Shown here piece by piece: positions 53,364-62,057 of a DNA stretch of 64,000 bases. This stretch comes from Desulfurivibrio alkaliphilus AHT 2. GTDB lineage: Bacteria > Desulfobacterota > Desulfobulbia > Desulfobulbales > Desulfurivibrionaceae. Made by a program: the position numbers and the translations under genes. The notes beneath the pieces are model-generated. The model made no database searches and was not told the origin of the DNA. It saw only the letters and a program-made list of their open reading frames with translations. Position 1 is the stretch's first letter, and the number at the start of each line of letters is the position of its first letter. The DNA lies in assembly GCF_000092205.1 (NCBI RefSeq), contig NC_014216.1, forward strand, positions 2,299,742 to 2,363,741. The letters are read 5' to 3'.

Positions 53364-53537
53364 ATGCGCTCATTAAAGAGAGTAAGGATGCAAAAAGCAA
53401 AGGGCGTACTTTCCTCAAAAGAGGAGGTGCGGAAGGCTCGCGCTTCCTTGGAAAAGAAGACTGAGCAGGCATTTGCCGATTTTGCAAAGTCAAAGCAAAA
53501 AGCTATTGAGGTGGCTCACCTCAAGTATCTTGATTGA
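53364..53537 (+). CDS. 57-aa charged helical protein
   Basis: ATG one base after the stop of the papain-like gene, so translation is probably coupled. The product is basic and helical (EEVRKARASLEKKTEQAFAD, then KSKQKAIEVAHLKYLD), with no cysteines or membrane span. No family recognised. Its GC content is like the preceding gene. It ends the accessory block; an acylphosphatase remnant and a transposase follow. It could be a small partner of the papain-like protein. Confidence 0.55.
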   Translation: MRSLKRVRMQKAKGVLSSKEEVRKARASLEKKTEQAFADFAKSKQKAIEVAHLKYLD

Positions 53538-53591
53538 CCCCTCACCACTTTTGATAACCTGATCTTGACCCTGTCCACCGCCGTTTGAAGG

Positions 53592-53613
53592 CCGCCGACA
53601 ATTATTGCGGCGG
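53592..53613 (+). terminator. Possible terminator of the accessory block
   Basis: CCGCCG (53592-53597) and CGGCGG (53608-53613) pair with a ten-base loop. No T-run directly after, so evidence is weak. The 53538-53737 gap contains nothing else that I can name. Confidence 0.3.
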
Positions 53614-53737
53614 TTCGCCTTTGGGCCAGTCAAGCCGCCGGAAAATTTTCCATCTCGCCCTCAATCGTTACGAAACACCCCATTTTTTATCACGGATGAT
53701 GACAAAAATGAGGATTCACTCCTGAGCCTGTGGTCAA

Positions 53738-53922
53738 TCAGGCATAGCGGATGGTGAAATCGGGGAGACCCTCCGGCTCTTGCCACTGGATGGCGATATC
53801 ATCCACCCGGGAGGCCGGGGGGCCCTGCCGGAGCCGGGCAATGGCCTGCTCGACGTCTCCCCGGGGGCCTTCCAGCACCGCCTCCACCCGGCCGTCGGGC
53901 AGGTTGCGGGTCCAGCCTTTGA
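53738..53922 (-). pseudogene. Acylphosphatase gene, 3' part (split by IS1634-type element)
   Basis: On the minus strand the frame reads GWTRNLPDGRVEAVLEG and ends PDFTIRYA-stop, the C-terminal half of an acylphosphatase with the catalytic asparagine (TRN). It joins the part at 55880 to give a 92-aa protein with an unbroken frame. Acylphosphatase hydrolyses carboxyl-phosphate bonds. The interrupted gene cannot make enzyme. The TTTGA repeat flanks the element. Confidence 0.9.
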
Positions 53923-55879
53923 CAGGAGTTTAACCGCAGCAGGTCGTTCACAACATCATAACAACGTAAAATCAGCACATTACCGACCGTAAATCCGTAA
54001 GACCCCTCAAGCTTAACCCCCGAAAACACTTTTTCTTTTTGTTTTTGCAAAAATAATTCATTTTTTACTTGACAGCGTGAGCCCCTACTTAATAAGCTGG
54101 GGCATGGCACACATACACAAAAAAATCAAAAAAGGCAGACCCTACTATTACCTGCGGGAGACCGCCCGGGTTGATGGCAAACCCAAGGTGGTCAACCAGG
54201 TCTATCTCGGCAGCCCCGAGCGGTTGCTGGAGCTGGCCAAGGGTGCTGGTAGCCGGGAGGTCGAGCGGATCCAGGTGCAGGAGTTCGGCTCGCTGTGGCT
54301 GGCCGAGCTGCTGGACCGGGAGGTCAACATCGCCGGCCTGGTCGATTCGGTGCTGTCGCCGGCGGAAAGAAAGGGCTCGCCTTCGGTGGGGGATTATTTC
54401 TTCTATGCCATCGCCAATCGGATGGTGGCCCCCAAGTCCAAACGGGCCTTGGCGGAGTGGTATCGCACCACCGCCATCCAGCAGATCCGGCCGGTGGCCC
54501 TTGATGCCTTGAGCTCCCAGGCCTACTGGAAGCAGTGGGAGAAGATGGACAGTGCCAAGCTGGCGGCGGTGGCCGATCTCTTTTTCCGTAAGCTGGCGGA
54601 ATTGGAGCCATCATCGGCGGATGCGGTGATGTTCGATACCACCAACTATTACACCTTCATGGCCGGCAACACCTCTTCGGAACTGGCCCAACGAGGTCGA
54701 AACAAGGAGGGGCGTCACTGGCTGCGGCAGGTCGGGGTGGCTTTGCTGGTGGCCAGGGACAACCGGTTGCCGCTATTTTACCGGGAGTATGAAGGCAACC
54801 GGCACGATTCCAAGGTGTTCCTCAAGCTGGCCCAGGAACTGTTCGAAGTTGCCGGCCGGGGCGACCAAGGCACCATGACTATTGTTTTCGACAAGGGGAT
54901 CAACGCCGAGGAGAATATCGCCGCCATCGACGCCAATGACCGGCTCCATTTCGTCACCAGCTATTCACCCCATTACGCCGAAGAGCTGATCCATGTGGAT
55001 CGCAAGCATTTCCAGGTAGTCGATACCGCCAAGAACCGGCAGCTCAAGGCCAAAGGCCGCGATGACGACCTGTTGCTGGCCTGGCGTACCAGCCGAGAGT
55101 TGTGGGGCAGAGAGCGCAGTGTGGTGGTCACCTATAATCCCCGCACCGCCACCAAGCAGCGTTACGCCTTCGAGCAGAAAATGCTGCGTTTGGAGGAAGA
55201 GGTGCACCTGATGCGCCACAAGGTCAACGGCCAGGCAGCCCAGTGGCGTAACCCCGCGACAGTGCAGGAGCGTTATCTCAACCTCTGCCGGGAACTGCAC
55301 CTGCCGGATGATCTATACCGAGTGGAGCTGTTTCGAGACGGCAAGCGCTTACAGATGAACTGTCGCAAAAACCACTATCGGATCGGCCGCCACATCGACT
55401 ACTTCGGCAAGAACATCCTGGTGACCGATCATCCTGACTGGAACACCGACGAGATCGTCCAGGCCGGCCTGGACCGCTACGTGGTGGAGCAGAGCTTCCG
55501 CCAGAGCAAGGATCATGAAATGGTGGCCATGCTGCCCCTGCGCCACTGGACCGACGGCAAGATCAGGTGCCATATCTTCACCTGCGTAGTTGCCCTGGCC
55601 TATCTGCGTCTGCTGGAAATTCGCCTGGCCCGTAACGGGCTCAGGATCTCCGCCGCCGAGGCCATGGAGCGCCTGCGCACCCTGCATTCCTGCCTGCTCT
55701 GGCCCACCGGTGCACGAAAGGCCCAACGACGCCTGGAGGAACCCAACGAAAAACAGGCGGCAATTCTTCGGGCTTTGGGCTATAAAGTTGTGAATGGGGT
55801 CTTACAGCCTGAGCAGGAATAGCTTTTTGAATATGCGTTATTTTGTCGCTTAATACTGGGCTGAGTGGTTAAACTCCTG
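53923..55879 (+). mobile_element. IS1634-type insertion sequence in the acylphosphatase gene
   Basis: 1957 bp, ends CAGGAGTTTAACC with the inverse GGTTAAACTCCTG on the right. The 5-bp TTTGA repeats at 53918-53922 and 55880-55884 mark the target duplication. A single transposase occupies the inside. Confidence 0.9.
54104..55822 (+). CDS. IS1634-family transposase
   Basis: 572 aa from ATG 54104 (frame opens at 54077). N-terminal AHIHKKIKKGRPYYYLRETAR resembles the family start, with LYRE-like FYREYEGNRHDSKVF and the DDE core around MFDTTNYYTF, TIVFDKGINAEENI and YVVEQSFRQSKDHEMVAM. The IS4-superfamily transposase moves the element. No frameshift, so probably active. Confidence 0.9.
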   Translation: MAHIHKKIKKGRPYYYLRETARVDGKPKVVNQVYLGSPERLLELAKGAGSREVERIQVQEFGSLWLAELLDREVNIAGLVDSVLSPAERKGSPSVGDYFFYAIANRMVAPKSKRALAEWYRTTAIQQIRPVALDALSSQAYWKQWEKMDSAKLAAVADLFFRKLAELEPSSADAVMFDTTNYYTFMAGNTSSELAQRGRNKEGRHWLRQVGVALLVARDNRLPLFYREYEGNRHDSKVFLKLAQELFEVAGRGDQGTMTIVFDKGINAEENIAAIDANDRLHFVTSYSPHYAEELIHVDRKHFQVVDTAKNRQLKAKGRDDDLLLAWRTSRELWGRERSVVVTYNPRTATKQRYAFEQKMLRLEEEVHLMRHKVNGQAAQWRNPATVQERYLNLCRELHLPDDLYRVELFRDGKRLQMNCRKNHYRIGRHIDYFGKNILVTDHPDWNTDEIVQAGLDRYVVEQSFRQSKDHEMVAMLPLRHWTDGKIRCHIFTCVVALAYLRLLEIRLARNGLRISAAEAMERLRTLHSCLLWPTGARKAQRRLEEPNEKQAAILRALGYKVVNGVLQPEQE

Positions 55880-55978
55880 TTTGAGGCCGAACTTGTGTGC
55901 CGTTTCTTCGGTGAAGGCGCGGTAAAAGACACCCTGCACCCGGCCGGAGACCAATAAATGGGCACTGGCTGCATTCAT
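55880..55978 (-). pseudogene. Acylphosphatase gene, 5' part
   Basis: The minus-strand start at 55978 follows a strong AAGGAGG, and the frame reads LLVSGRVQGVFYRAF (catalytic arginine in FYR) to HKFGLK, where the IS begins. Joining to 53738-53922 after removing one TTTGA gives K-F-G-L-K-G-W-T-R, the exact family sequence. The gene was therefore intact recently. Confidence 0.9.
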
Positions 55979-56036
55979 GCTGATCCTCCTTTTGAGACAA
56001 CATCATTCTGCTGCTTGCTTATTTCTTGCCTTGCTT

Positions 56037-56606
56037 TCACGGTAACCGCTGCTGCAACTCCGCCAGTAATTCCGGCGGGGGCCGGTCGGTGTCGATGGTG
56101 GTCAGGCGGGAGGGGGGCAGTTCGGTGGGGGGCTGGTATTTCTCCCGCTGGCGCAGGTAGATCTCCCAGCGCCCGTCGGAAACCGCTGCCGGGTCTTGGG
56201 CCCGCTGGGCCAAGCGCTGTTGCTTGACCTGGTCGGAGCAGCGGCAGAGGATGAAGTGCCAGCCCACCCCCAAGGCCTCGGCCCGTTCCACCACCCGCCG
56301 GCGCTGGTCCCGGTGGTGATAGGAAGCGTCCAGAACCACGCTCCGGCCCCGGCGCAGCTCCTGCTCGGCCAGGCGAAGCAGTTCATCGTAGGTGCGGCGG
56401 CTGAATTCCGGGGTGTAAATACCCCGCCCTTCCTCTTCCCGGCGTTTGGCGCCGGCCGGCAAACCGGCCAGCTCCTTGCGCACCACATCGGAATTGTAAC
56501 AGGCCAGGCCCCGGCTGTCGGCCCAGGCCCGGGCCAGGGTGCTCTTGCCGGTGGCAATCAGGCCAAAAAAAACATACAAAACCGGTTCAGCAGAGTTCAT
56601 CGGCAT
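56037..56606 (-). CDS. P-loop kinase-like ATPase
   Basis: A 189-aa protein. Walker A is FFGLIATGKSTLARAWA near residue 14, with YNSDVVRKELAG and a VVLDASYHHRDQRRR strand after. It resembles AAA-type predicted kinases in gene fusions with aminoglycoside-phosphotransferase-like proteins. Substrate unknown. Its start overlaps the stop of the phosphotransferase-like gene by 20 bases, so the two are one operon and probably one complex. It lies next to the acylphosphatase remnant. The C-terminal part is Pro/Arg-rich. Confidence 0.75.
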   Translation of the reverse strand: MPMNSAEPVLYVFFGLIATGKSTLARAWADSRGLACYNSDVVRKELAGLPAGAKRREEEGRGIYTPEFSRRTYDELLRLAEQELRRGRSVVLDASYHHRDQRRRVVERAEALGVGWHFILCRCSDQVKQQRLAQRAQDPAAVSDGRWEIYLRQREKYQPPTELPPSRLTTIDTDRPPPELLAELQQRLP

Positions 56607-57627
56607 AGCATTGGGCCAGGGCGAAATAGCGGGCGGCCTGTTGTTGGGCCTGTTGGCGAGTGGTGTCGTCCACTTCCGGTTCGGCGGCAGTGAAGAGGTT
56701 GATCTTGCCCCGCACGTAAGCCCGGTAGCAGCAGTAAAAGGGGAGCATGGTCAGCACCTCCGGGTCATTGGCCAGGTGGGCGTAATACTCCACGAAATGG
56801 CGGGAAAGTTCGCCGAGATCGCGGAAATCCAGGTCCATGGCCAGAAAGGCGATATCCTCGGCCACGTCGGCGCAACGGAAACGGCGGTTGAATTCAATAC
56901 AGTCGAAGATATGGACCTGGTCACCGGCAAAGCAGATATTGGCGGCGTGGAGGTCGCCATGTCCCTCGCGGACCCGGCCTGCTTCCTGGCGGGCGGCAAA
57001 CAGCTCGGGGCGATCGAGAAAGGCCAGAGAGCCCTCCCGGATGCGCGCGAAGCGCTCTCGGCTTAAGGCCGGGGTGCCGACAAAGTCGACGGTCTGCTGA
57101 AAGTTTTCCTCGACGTTGAACCGTACCGCCGCAACCCCGCCCAGTTCCCGCACCTCCGGTGAATCGTCGGCCCGGCGGTAAAAGGGGACCAGCTTATGGA
57201 CAATCAAGTGCAGGTGCTCGGGCGTCAGTTCGCCCCGGTCGATAATCCGGGGCATCATGCCCTCCTGGGGCAGGCGCGCCATTTTTACCAGGTACTCCAC
57301 CGGCTCACCCGGCCCATCCTCCGACCCCTCCAAGGCCAGGCCGCCGGCGGCAGCCCGGTTGAGGCTGACCACCGCCAGGTAAATCTCCGGGCACAAACGG
57401 CGGTTAAGGCGCAACTCCTCGGCACAGTAATAGCGCCGCCGGTCCAGCTCGGTAAAATCGAGAAAGCCGAAATCCACCGGTTTTTTCATCTTGTAGACAA
57501 AATCTCCGGCCAGCAGCACATAGGAGATATGGGTCTGCACCAGCTCAACTTCGGCCACCGGATGGGGATAAACTGCGGGGTCCAACAGAAACCGCACCTC
57601 GGCCGGCAGCTCCCCGGCATTTGTCAT
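56587..57627 (-). CDS. Aminoglycoside phosphotransferase-like kinase
   Basis: A 346-aa protein from the ATG at 57627 (GGAGG about 8 bases upstream; the frame opens to 57648). Kinase-fold motifs: GDFVYKMKKPVDFGFLDF (lysine strand), then REGHGDLHAANICFAG (catalytic loop, HGDLHxxN) and VHIFDCIEFN (metal-binding D). A family of these proteins is fused to P-loop domains elsewhere, and here the P-loop gene overlaps it. Small-molecule or protein phosphorylation cannot be told apart. Confidence 0.8.
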   Translation of the reverse strand: MTNAGELPAEVRFLLDPAVYPHPVAEVELVQTHISYVLLAGDFVYKMKKPVDFGFLDFTELDRRRYYCAEELRLNRRLCPEIYLAVVSLNRAAAGGLALEGSEDGPGEPVEYLVKMARLPQEGMMPRIIDRGELTPEHLHLIVHKLVPFYRRADDSPEVRELGGVAAVRFNVEENFQQTVDFVGTPALSRERFARIREGSLAFLDRPELFAARQEAGRVREGHGDLHAANICFAGDQVHIFDCIEFNRRFRCADVAEDIAFLAMDLDFRDLGELSRHFVEYYAHLANDPEVLTMLPFYCCYRAYVRGKINLFTAAEPEVDDTTRQQAQQQAARYFALAQCYADELC

Positions 57628-57757
57628 AACCATAACCTCCAGCGTCACGTGGCAAAATCAGGCGATTAAGACCTGACCAGAGCTTATCACAGTCAAAGGA
57701 AGACAAACAAGAGCGGCACAACCAAAACGTCAAAGTCATTGGTTGTGGCACCGGGGT

Positions 57758-57888
57758 GGGGGCCGCGAAACCCGGTAGCGACTCATTCTCGGCCGACATC
57801 CTGTCGGCCTCCGAGGCGCCCGCCGCCTCCTGCGCGTCCATGCGCCCGGCGGCGGGCGAACCCGTCGCTACCGGGTTTCGCAGCCCCC
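57758..57888. repeat. Nested palindromic element
   Basis: Outer arms of 25 bases (57758-57782 and 57864-57888, one mismatch) enclose two inner hairpins: GGCCGACA-TCC-TGTCGGCC (57791-57809) and CGCCCGCCGCC/GGCGGCGGGCG (57817-57827 and 57848-57858). The transcript would fold as a three-way junction. The 57628-58054 gap contains this and the next repeat and nothing else. Confidence 0.85.
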
Positions 57889-57951
57889 GTCCAGTTCCCA
57901 GGCGACTTTAACGTTGCCCTGAACCCAAAAAACACACCACGGCAACGCCAA

Positions 57952-58058
57952 GTAAACGCGCAGCAGTGCCGCAGGTTGCGGCAAGCGGACCGGCGCCGCG
58001 TACATCAGTACGCAAGCCGGGCCGATCGCCGCAAGATGCGGTTCTGCGGCGCGTTTAC
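57952..58058. repeat. Large palindromic repeat, same family as 10757
   Basis: Arms of about 43 bases with several mismatches around a loop holding CGTAC-ATCA-GTACG (57999-58012), the inverse of the core at 10803-10816. The outer ends GTAAACGCG resemble the GTAAGCG ends there. The right end overlaps the aspS stop codon. Confidence 0.75.
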
Positions 58059-59836
58059 TGCCAGTCGGGTTTCAGACTCAGCTCCGTCAACTGCCGCCGG
58101 GCCACCGGGGCCGGGGCGTTGGTCAGCGGGCAGGTGGCCTTCTGGGTTTTGGGGAAGGCGATCACGTCGCGGATGCTGTCGCGGCCGGCGATGATCATCA
58201 TCAGCCGGTCCAGGCCGAAGGCCAGCCCACCGTGGGGCGGGGCGCCCAGTTCCAAGGCGCGGACCAGGAAGTCGAACTTGTCGTTGATTTCCTCCTGGCT
58301 GATCCCCAAGGCGGCGAAGACCCGCTCCTGCATCTCTTTGTGGTGAATACGAATGGAACCGCCGCCGATCTCGGTGCCGTTGAGCACCAAGTCGTAGGCC
58401 CGGCTGCGCACCTTGCCCGGCTCGCTGTCCAGCAGCGCCAGGTCTTCTTCGCGGGGGGCGGTGAAGGGGTGGTGCACGGCCACGTGCCGCTTGGCCTCGT
58501 GGTCGTACTCCAGCAGGGGAAAATCGGTGACCCAGACAAAGGAAAAGTCCTCTTTGCTGACCAGCTCAAGCCGCCGGGCCAGCTCCAGGCGCAACTCCGC
58601 CAGGGCGCCGTGGACGATGGCCGGCTGGTCGGCGACGAAGAAGAGCAGGTCATCCTTTTCGGCCTGCATGGTGTCCATCATCGCCTGCCGTTCCTCCTCG
58701 GTGAAGAACTTGGCGATGGGCGACTGCCACTCACCGCCCTCCTTGATCTTGACCCAGGCCAGCCCCTTGGCCCCGAACTGGCCGGCATAGGCGGTGAGGT
58801 CATCGAGGTCCTTGCGGGAAAAGTCGGCACAGCCCTTGGCGTTGATGCTCTTGATCATGCCGCCCTTGTCGGCGATCTCGCGGAACACTTTCAGGCCGCA
58901 GTTTTTCACCACCTCGGTCAACTCCACCAGTTCCAGGCCAAAGCGGGTGTCGGGCCGGTCGGTGCCGAAGCGGGCCATGGCCTCGGCGTAGGTCATGCGG
59001 GGGAAGGGGGGGGCCAGCTCGCGGCCCAGGGTGGCGGCAAAGAGGGCCTTCATCATCCCCTCAGCCACCGCCATCACCTCTTCTTCCCCGACAAAGGAAA
59101 GCTCCATATCCACCTGGGTGAACTCCGGCTGGCGGTCGGCCCGCAGATCCTCGTCGCGAAAGCAGCGGACGATCTGGTAATAACGCTCCATGCCCGCCAC
59201 CATCAGCAACTGCTTGAAAAGCTGCGGCGATTGGGGCAGGGCGAAAAAACGGCCCGGGTTGACCCGGCTGGGCACCAGGTAGTCGCGGGCGCCCTCCGGG
59301 GTGGAGCGGGTCAGCACCGGGGTTTCGATCTCCAGGAAATCCTCGCCGTTGAGGTACTGGCGGATGGCCTGGCAGGCCTGGTGGCGCAACAGCAGATTGT
59401 GGGCCATGGCCGGCCGGCGCAGATCCAGGTAGCGGTACTGCAGGCGCAGGTTATCGGAAATTTCAATTTCCTCGTCCAGAGGGAAGGGCGGGGTCTGGCT
59501 CTGGTTGAGGATCTTCAACTCGGAGACCATCACCTCGATCTCGCCGGTCTTGAGCTTGGGGTTTGCCATGCCCTCGGGCCGGGCCCGGACCGTGCCCTTC
59601 ACCGCCAGCACCCACTCGCTGCGCAGGGCATGGGCCTTGGCATGGACCTCCGGGTTGGTCTCCGGGTTGAAGACCACCTGGGTGATCCCCCGGCGGTCCC
59701 GCAGGTCGATAAAGATCACCCCGCCGTGGTCCCGGCGCCGCAGCACCCAGCCCATCAGGGTTACTTCCCGGCCGATATGCTCGGCGTTCAAAATATTGCA
59801 GTGATGGCTGCGCCGCAGGTTGCCCATGGCTTCCAT
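58055..59836 (-). CDS. aspS: Aspartyl-tRNA synthetase
   Basis: 593 aa from the ATG at 59836 (AAGGAG upstream). N-terminal anticodon OB fold: GWVLRRRDHGGVIFIDLRD. Class II motifs: FLEIETPVLTRSTPEGARDYL, FRDEDLRADRQPEFTQVDMEL (motif 2), and the C-terminal GLAFGLDRLMMIIAG (motif 3) with the SIRDVIAFPKTQ tail. The 'bacterial insert' GAD domain lies in the middle. Charges tRNA(Asp), possibly also tRNA(Asn) as no asnS is seen. It lies 118 bases after hisS; the two are often linked. Confidence 0.96.
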   Translation of the reverse strand: MEAMGNLRRSHHCNILNAEHIGREVTLMGWVLRRRDHGGVIFIDLRDRRGITQVVFNPETNPEVHAKAHALRSEWVLAVKGTVRARPEGMANPKLKTGEIEVMVSELKILNQSQTPPFPLDEEIEISDNLRLQYRYLDLRRPAMAHNLLLRHQACQAIRQYLNGEDFLEIETPVLTRSTPEGARDYLVPSRVNPGRFFALPQSPQLFKQLLMVAGMERYYQIVRCFRDEDLRADRQPEFTQVDMELSFVGEEEVMAVAEGMMKALFAATLGRELAPPFPRMTYAEAMARFGTDRPDTRFGLELVELTEVVKNCGLKVFREIADKGGMIKSINAKGCADFSRKDLDDLTAYAGQFGAKGLAWVKIKEGGEWQSPIAKFFTEEERQAMMDTMQAEKDDLLFFVADQPAIVHGALAELRLELARRLELVSKEDFSFVWVTDFPLLEYDHEAKRHVAVHHPFTAPREEDLALLDSEPGKVRSRAYDLVLNGTEIGGGSIRIHHKEMQERVFAALGISQEEINDKFDFLVRALELGAPPHGGLAFGLDRLMMIIAGRDSIRDVIAFPKTQKATCPLTNAPAPVARRQLTELSLKPDWQ

Positions 59837-59954
59837 GGTTGGTGCTCCTTTGTTGAATAAATCCGGGTACATTAAACGGCCGCTACTGGTTGGCCACTCA
59901 GTTCTTACTGTTGCTCGAAATTTCCTTAAAACCGTGCTGCCGCTTACCTACTTA

Positions 59955-61220
59955 CTAAATGTCGCTTCCGGCCTTGACGGAGGCGGCCAGCAGCCCGGCC
60001 AGCCGGTCGTCCAGGTTGAGCTGGTGCTCTTCCTTGCTGTTCAGGTCGCGCAGCACCGCCTGCCCGGCGTTGAGTTCATCCTCGCCGATGATCAGCACCT
60101 GGCGGGCATTCAGCCGGTCAGCCTGCTTCATCTGGCTTTTCAGGCCGCGACCCTGGATATCCATCTGGGCGCTCAAGCCCGCCTGCCGGCACTGCTGGAG
60201 CAGGGTAAAGCCATAGGCGGCGGCGGGCTCGCCCAGGCAGGCCAGAAAAAGATCGGGGCCATCAGCGGCGGTAGCGGCCTGTTCCTGCAGCAACAACACC
60301 AACCGTTCCATGCCCGTTGCAAAACCGATGCCGGGCAGGTCCGGCCCACCCAACTGCTTGATCAGGCCATCGTAACGGCCGCCGGCTCCCACCGCGCTCT
60401 GGGCGCCCAGGGCGTCGGTGAGCAACTCGAAGGTGGTGCGGGTATAGTAATCCAGCCCCCGCACCATGAAAGGGTTCATGGTATAGGGGATCTGCAGGGC
60501 GTCAAGATCACGGCGTACCTGGGCCAGGTGTTCCTCGCAGGGGGTACAGAGGGAGTCCAAAATGGCCGGAGCGTCGGCATTGAGCCGCCGACAGTTGGCG
60601 CTTTTACAATCCAGCACCCGCAGGGGGTTGCTTTCCACCCGGCGCCGGCAGTCATCGCACAACTGCTCTTGGTGCCCGCGCAGAAATTCCACCAGCCGGG
60701 TGCGATAAGCCGGCCGACAGGCTGGGCAGCCCAGCGAGTTGAGCTGCAACTCGGCCTGCAGTTGCAGTTCAACCAGAAGCTGGTGGGCCATGGCGACCAC
60801 CTCGGCGTCCAGCCGCGGGTGGTCGGTCCCCAGGGCCTCGACACTCAACTGGTGAAACTGCCGCAGGCGCCCTTTCTGGGGTCGTTCGTGGCGAAACATG
60901 GGGCCCACGGTGAAGAGCCGGTTGATGGGCCGGCGCAAGTGCAAGGAGTGCTCGATAAAGGCCCGTAACACCGGGGCCGTGCCCTCGGGCCGCATGGTGA
61001 TCGATTCCCCGTTGCGGTCGGTGAAGGTGTACATCTCCTTTTCCACGATATCGGTGGCCTCGCCGATGGAACGGGCAAACAGCCCGGTCTTTTCCAGGAT
61101 CGGCACCTTGATTTCGTCGAAACCGTAGCGGCGAAAAACCTCCCGGGCCGTACGCTCAACCCGCTGCCACAGCACTGCCTCATCGGGCAGAATATCTTTG
61201 AAGCCTTTCAGGGCCTGCAT
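59955..61220 (-). CDS. hisS: Histidyl-tRNA synthetase
   Basis: 421 aa. Class II motifs: GFKDILPDEAVLWQRVE, FTDRNGESITMRPEGTAPVLRAF (motif 2 area), GPMFRHERPQKGRLRQFHQ (motif 2), the HisA motif FMVRGLDYYTRTTFEL and VGAGGRYDGLIKQLGG, plus IGFATGMERLV (motif 3). A C-terminal anticodon domain ends the protein. Upstream of aspS on the same strand, so one operon is likely. The 175-base gap upstream contains parts of palindromic repeats. Confidence 0.96.
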   Translation of the reverse strand: MQALKGFKDILPDEAVLWQRVERTAREVFRRYGFDEIKVPILEKTGLFARSIGEATDIVEKEMYTFTDRNGESITMRPEGTAPVLRAFIEHSLHLRRPINRLFTVGPMFRHERPQKGRLRQFHQLSVEALGTDHPRLDAEVVAMAHQLLVELQLQAELQLNSLGCPACRPAYRTRLVEFLRGHQEQLCDDCRRRVESNPLRVLDCKSANCRRLNADAPAILDSLCTPCEEHLAQVRRDLDALQIPYTMNPFMVRGLDYYTRTTFELLTDALGAQSAVGAGGRYDGLIKQLGGPDLPGIGFATGMERLVLLLQEQAATAADGPDLFLACLGEPAAAYGFTLLQQCRQAGLSAQMDIQGRGLKSQMKQADRLNARQVLIIGEDELNAGQAVLRDLNSKEEHQLNLDDRLAGLLAASVKAGSDI

Positions 61221-61395
61221 AAATACCGTCTACCTGTCGTCCATATGAGTAATCAACTTTCCCATCGCGCTGAGCACGAAAAACACGGACTAGTAGCGCA
61301 CCCCAAGCAAAATGTCAAGAAATGTCGCCACGGCTCAACATAAGTCATTGCGTAACTGATCACGGGATACCCCCTGCGCGACGATCTTCCAAGGA

Positions 61396-61429
61396 GTAAG
61401 CGGTCACGGGGTGCCCCGTGATCGCTTAC
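61396..61429. terminator. Palindromic repeat/terminator-like hairpin
   Basis: GTAAGCGGTCACGGGG (61396-61411) and CCCCGTGATCGCTTAC (61414-61429) form a 16-pair stem with one G-T pair and a two-base loop. It sits right behind the CoA-binding gene's stop (61431). A half copy lies at 3601 and a similar sequence at 61352-61366. Confidence 0.7.
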
Positions 61430-61430
61430 G

Positions 61431-61889
61431 TCATTGCTTGTTGCACCGGGTTGGGGGCCACAGTTGCTGGTGGATGGTCTTGAGGCACTGGTCCATGATG
61501 ACTTCCAGACCGGCGGCCTCGGCCTCTCCGGCCGCCTCCGGGTTAACCACCCCTTCCTGCATCCAGATGCCACCAGCGCCAATGGCGATGGCCTCCCGCA
61601 CGATCGGCCCGACCAACTCGGCGCGGCGGAAAATATTCACCAGATCAATGCCAACCCCCAGCTCATTGACCGCCGTGGTCAGATCGGGGAAGCAGGGCAG
61701 GCCCAAAATCTGGTCCTGGCCGGGATTGATCGGTATCACCACAAAACCCCGGGCCACCAGATAGCGGGCCACTTGGTTGCTGGGACGCGCCTCTTTGGGC
61801 GACAGCCCGACCACTGCGATATGGTTGGCGGCGGCCAGCATCCGGCGGGCCTTGGTTAAATCACACCAGGGTTGAGATATTTTTTGCAT
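61431..61889 (-). CDS. CoA-binding domain protein (YccU-like)
   Basis: A 152-aa Rossmann-type protein. N-terminal HIAVVGLSPKEARPSNQVAR fits the CoA-binding family, and later segments VVIPINPGQ, ILGLPCFPDLT and IWMQEGVVNPEAAG follow that family's order. CoA-binding is a fold assignment; no enzymatic function is established. It is divergent from the CooT gene with 168 bases between them. A TATAAT-like hexamer at 61950 lies in that gap, without a matching -35 box. Confidence 0.85.
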   Translation of the reverse strand: MQKISQPWCDLTKARRMLAAANHIAVVGLSPKEARPSNQVARYLVARGFVVIPINPGQDQILGLPCFPDLTTAVNELGVGIDLVNIFRRAELVGPIVREAIAIGAGGIWMQEGVVNPEAAGEAEAAGLEVIMDQCLKTIHQQLWPPTRCNKQ

Positions 61890-62057
61890 ATTTTTGTCAC
61901 CATTTCATGCCGGTAGCGGTTGCGTTCGGGCACGCTTTTTTGTATTGCTTATAATTGTCAGCTTCACGGTGCTCGCCTTGAACGGCCTGTTGCCAAGCGG
62001 CCTTTCAAGACCGGCGATGGCTCCTTTATAACGGACAATCACAGGAAACCACGATTC

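Noticed and set aside
58232-59860. 542-codon plus-strand frame
   Set aside because: Antisense to aspS, whose motifs are unambiguous.
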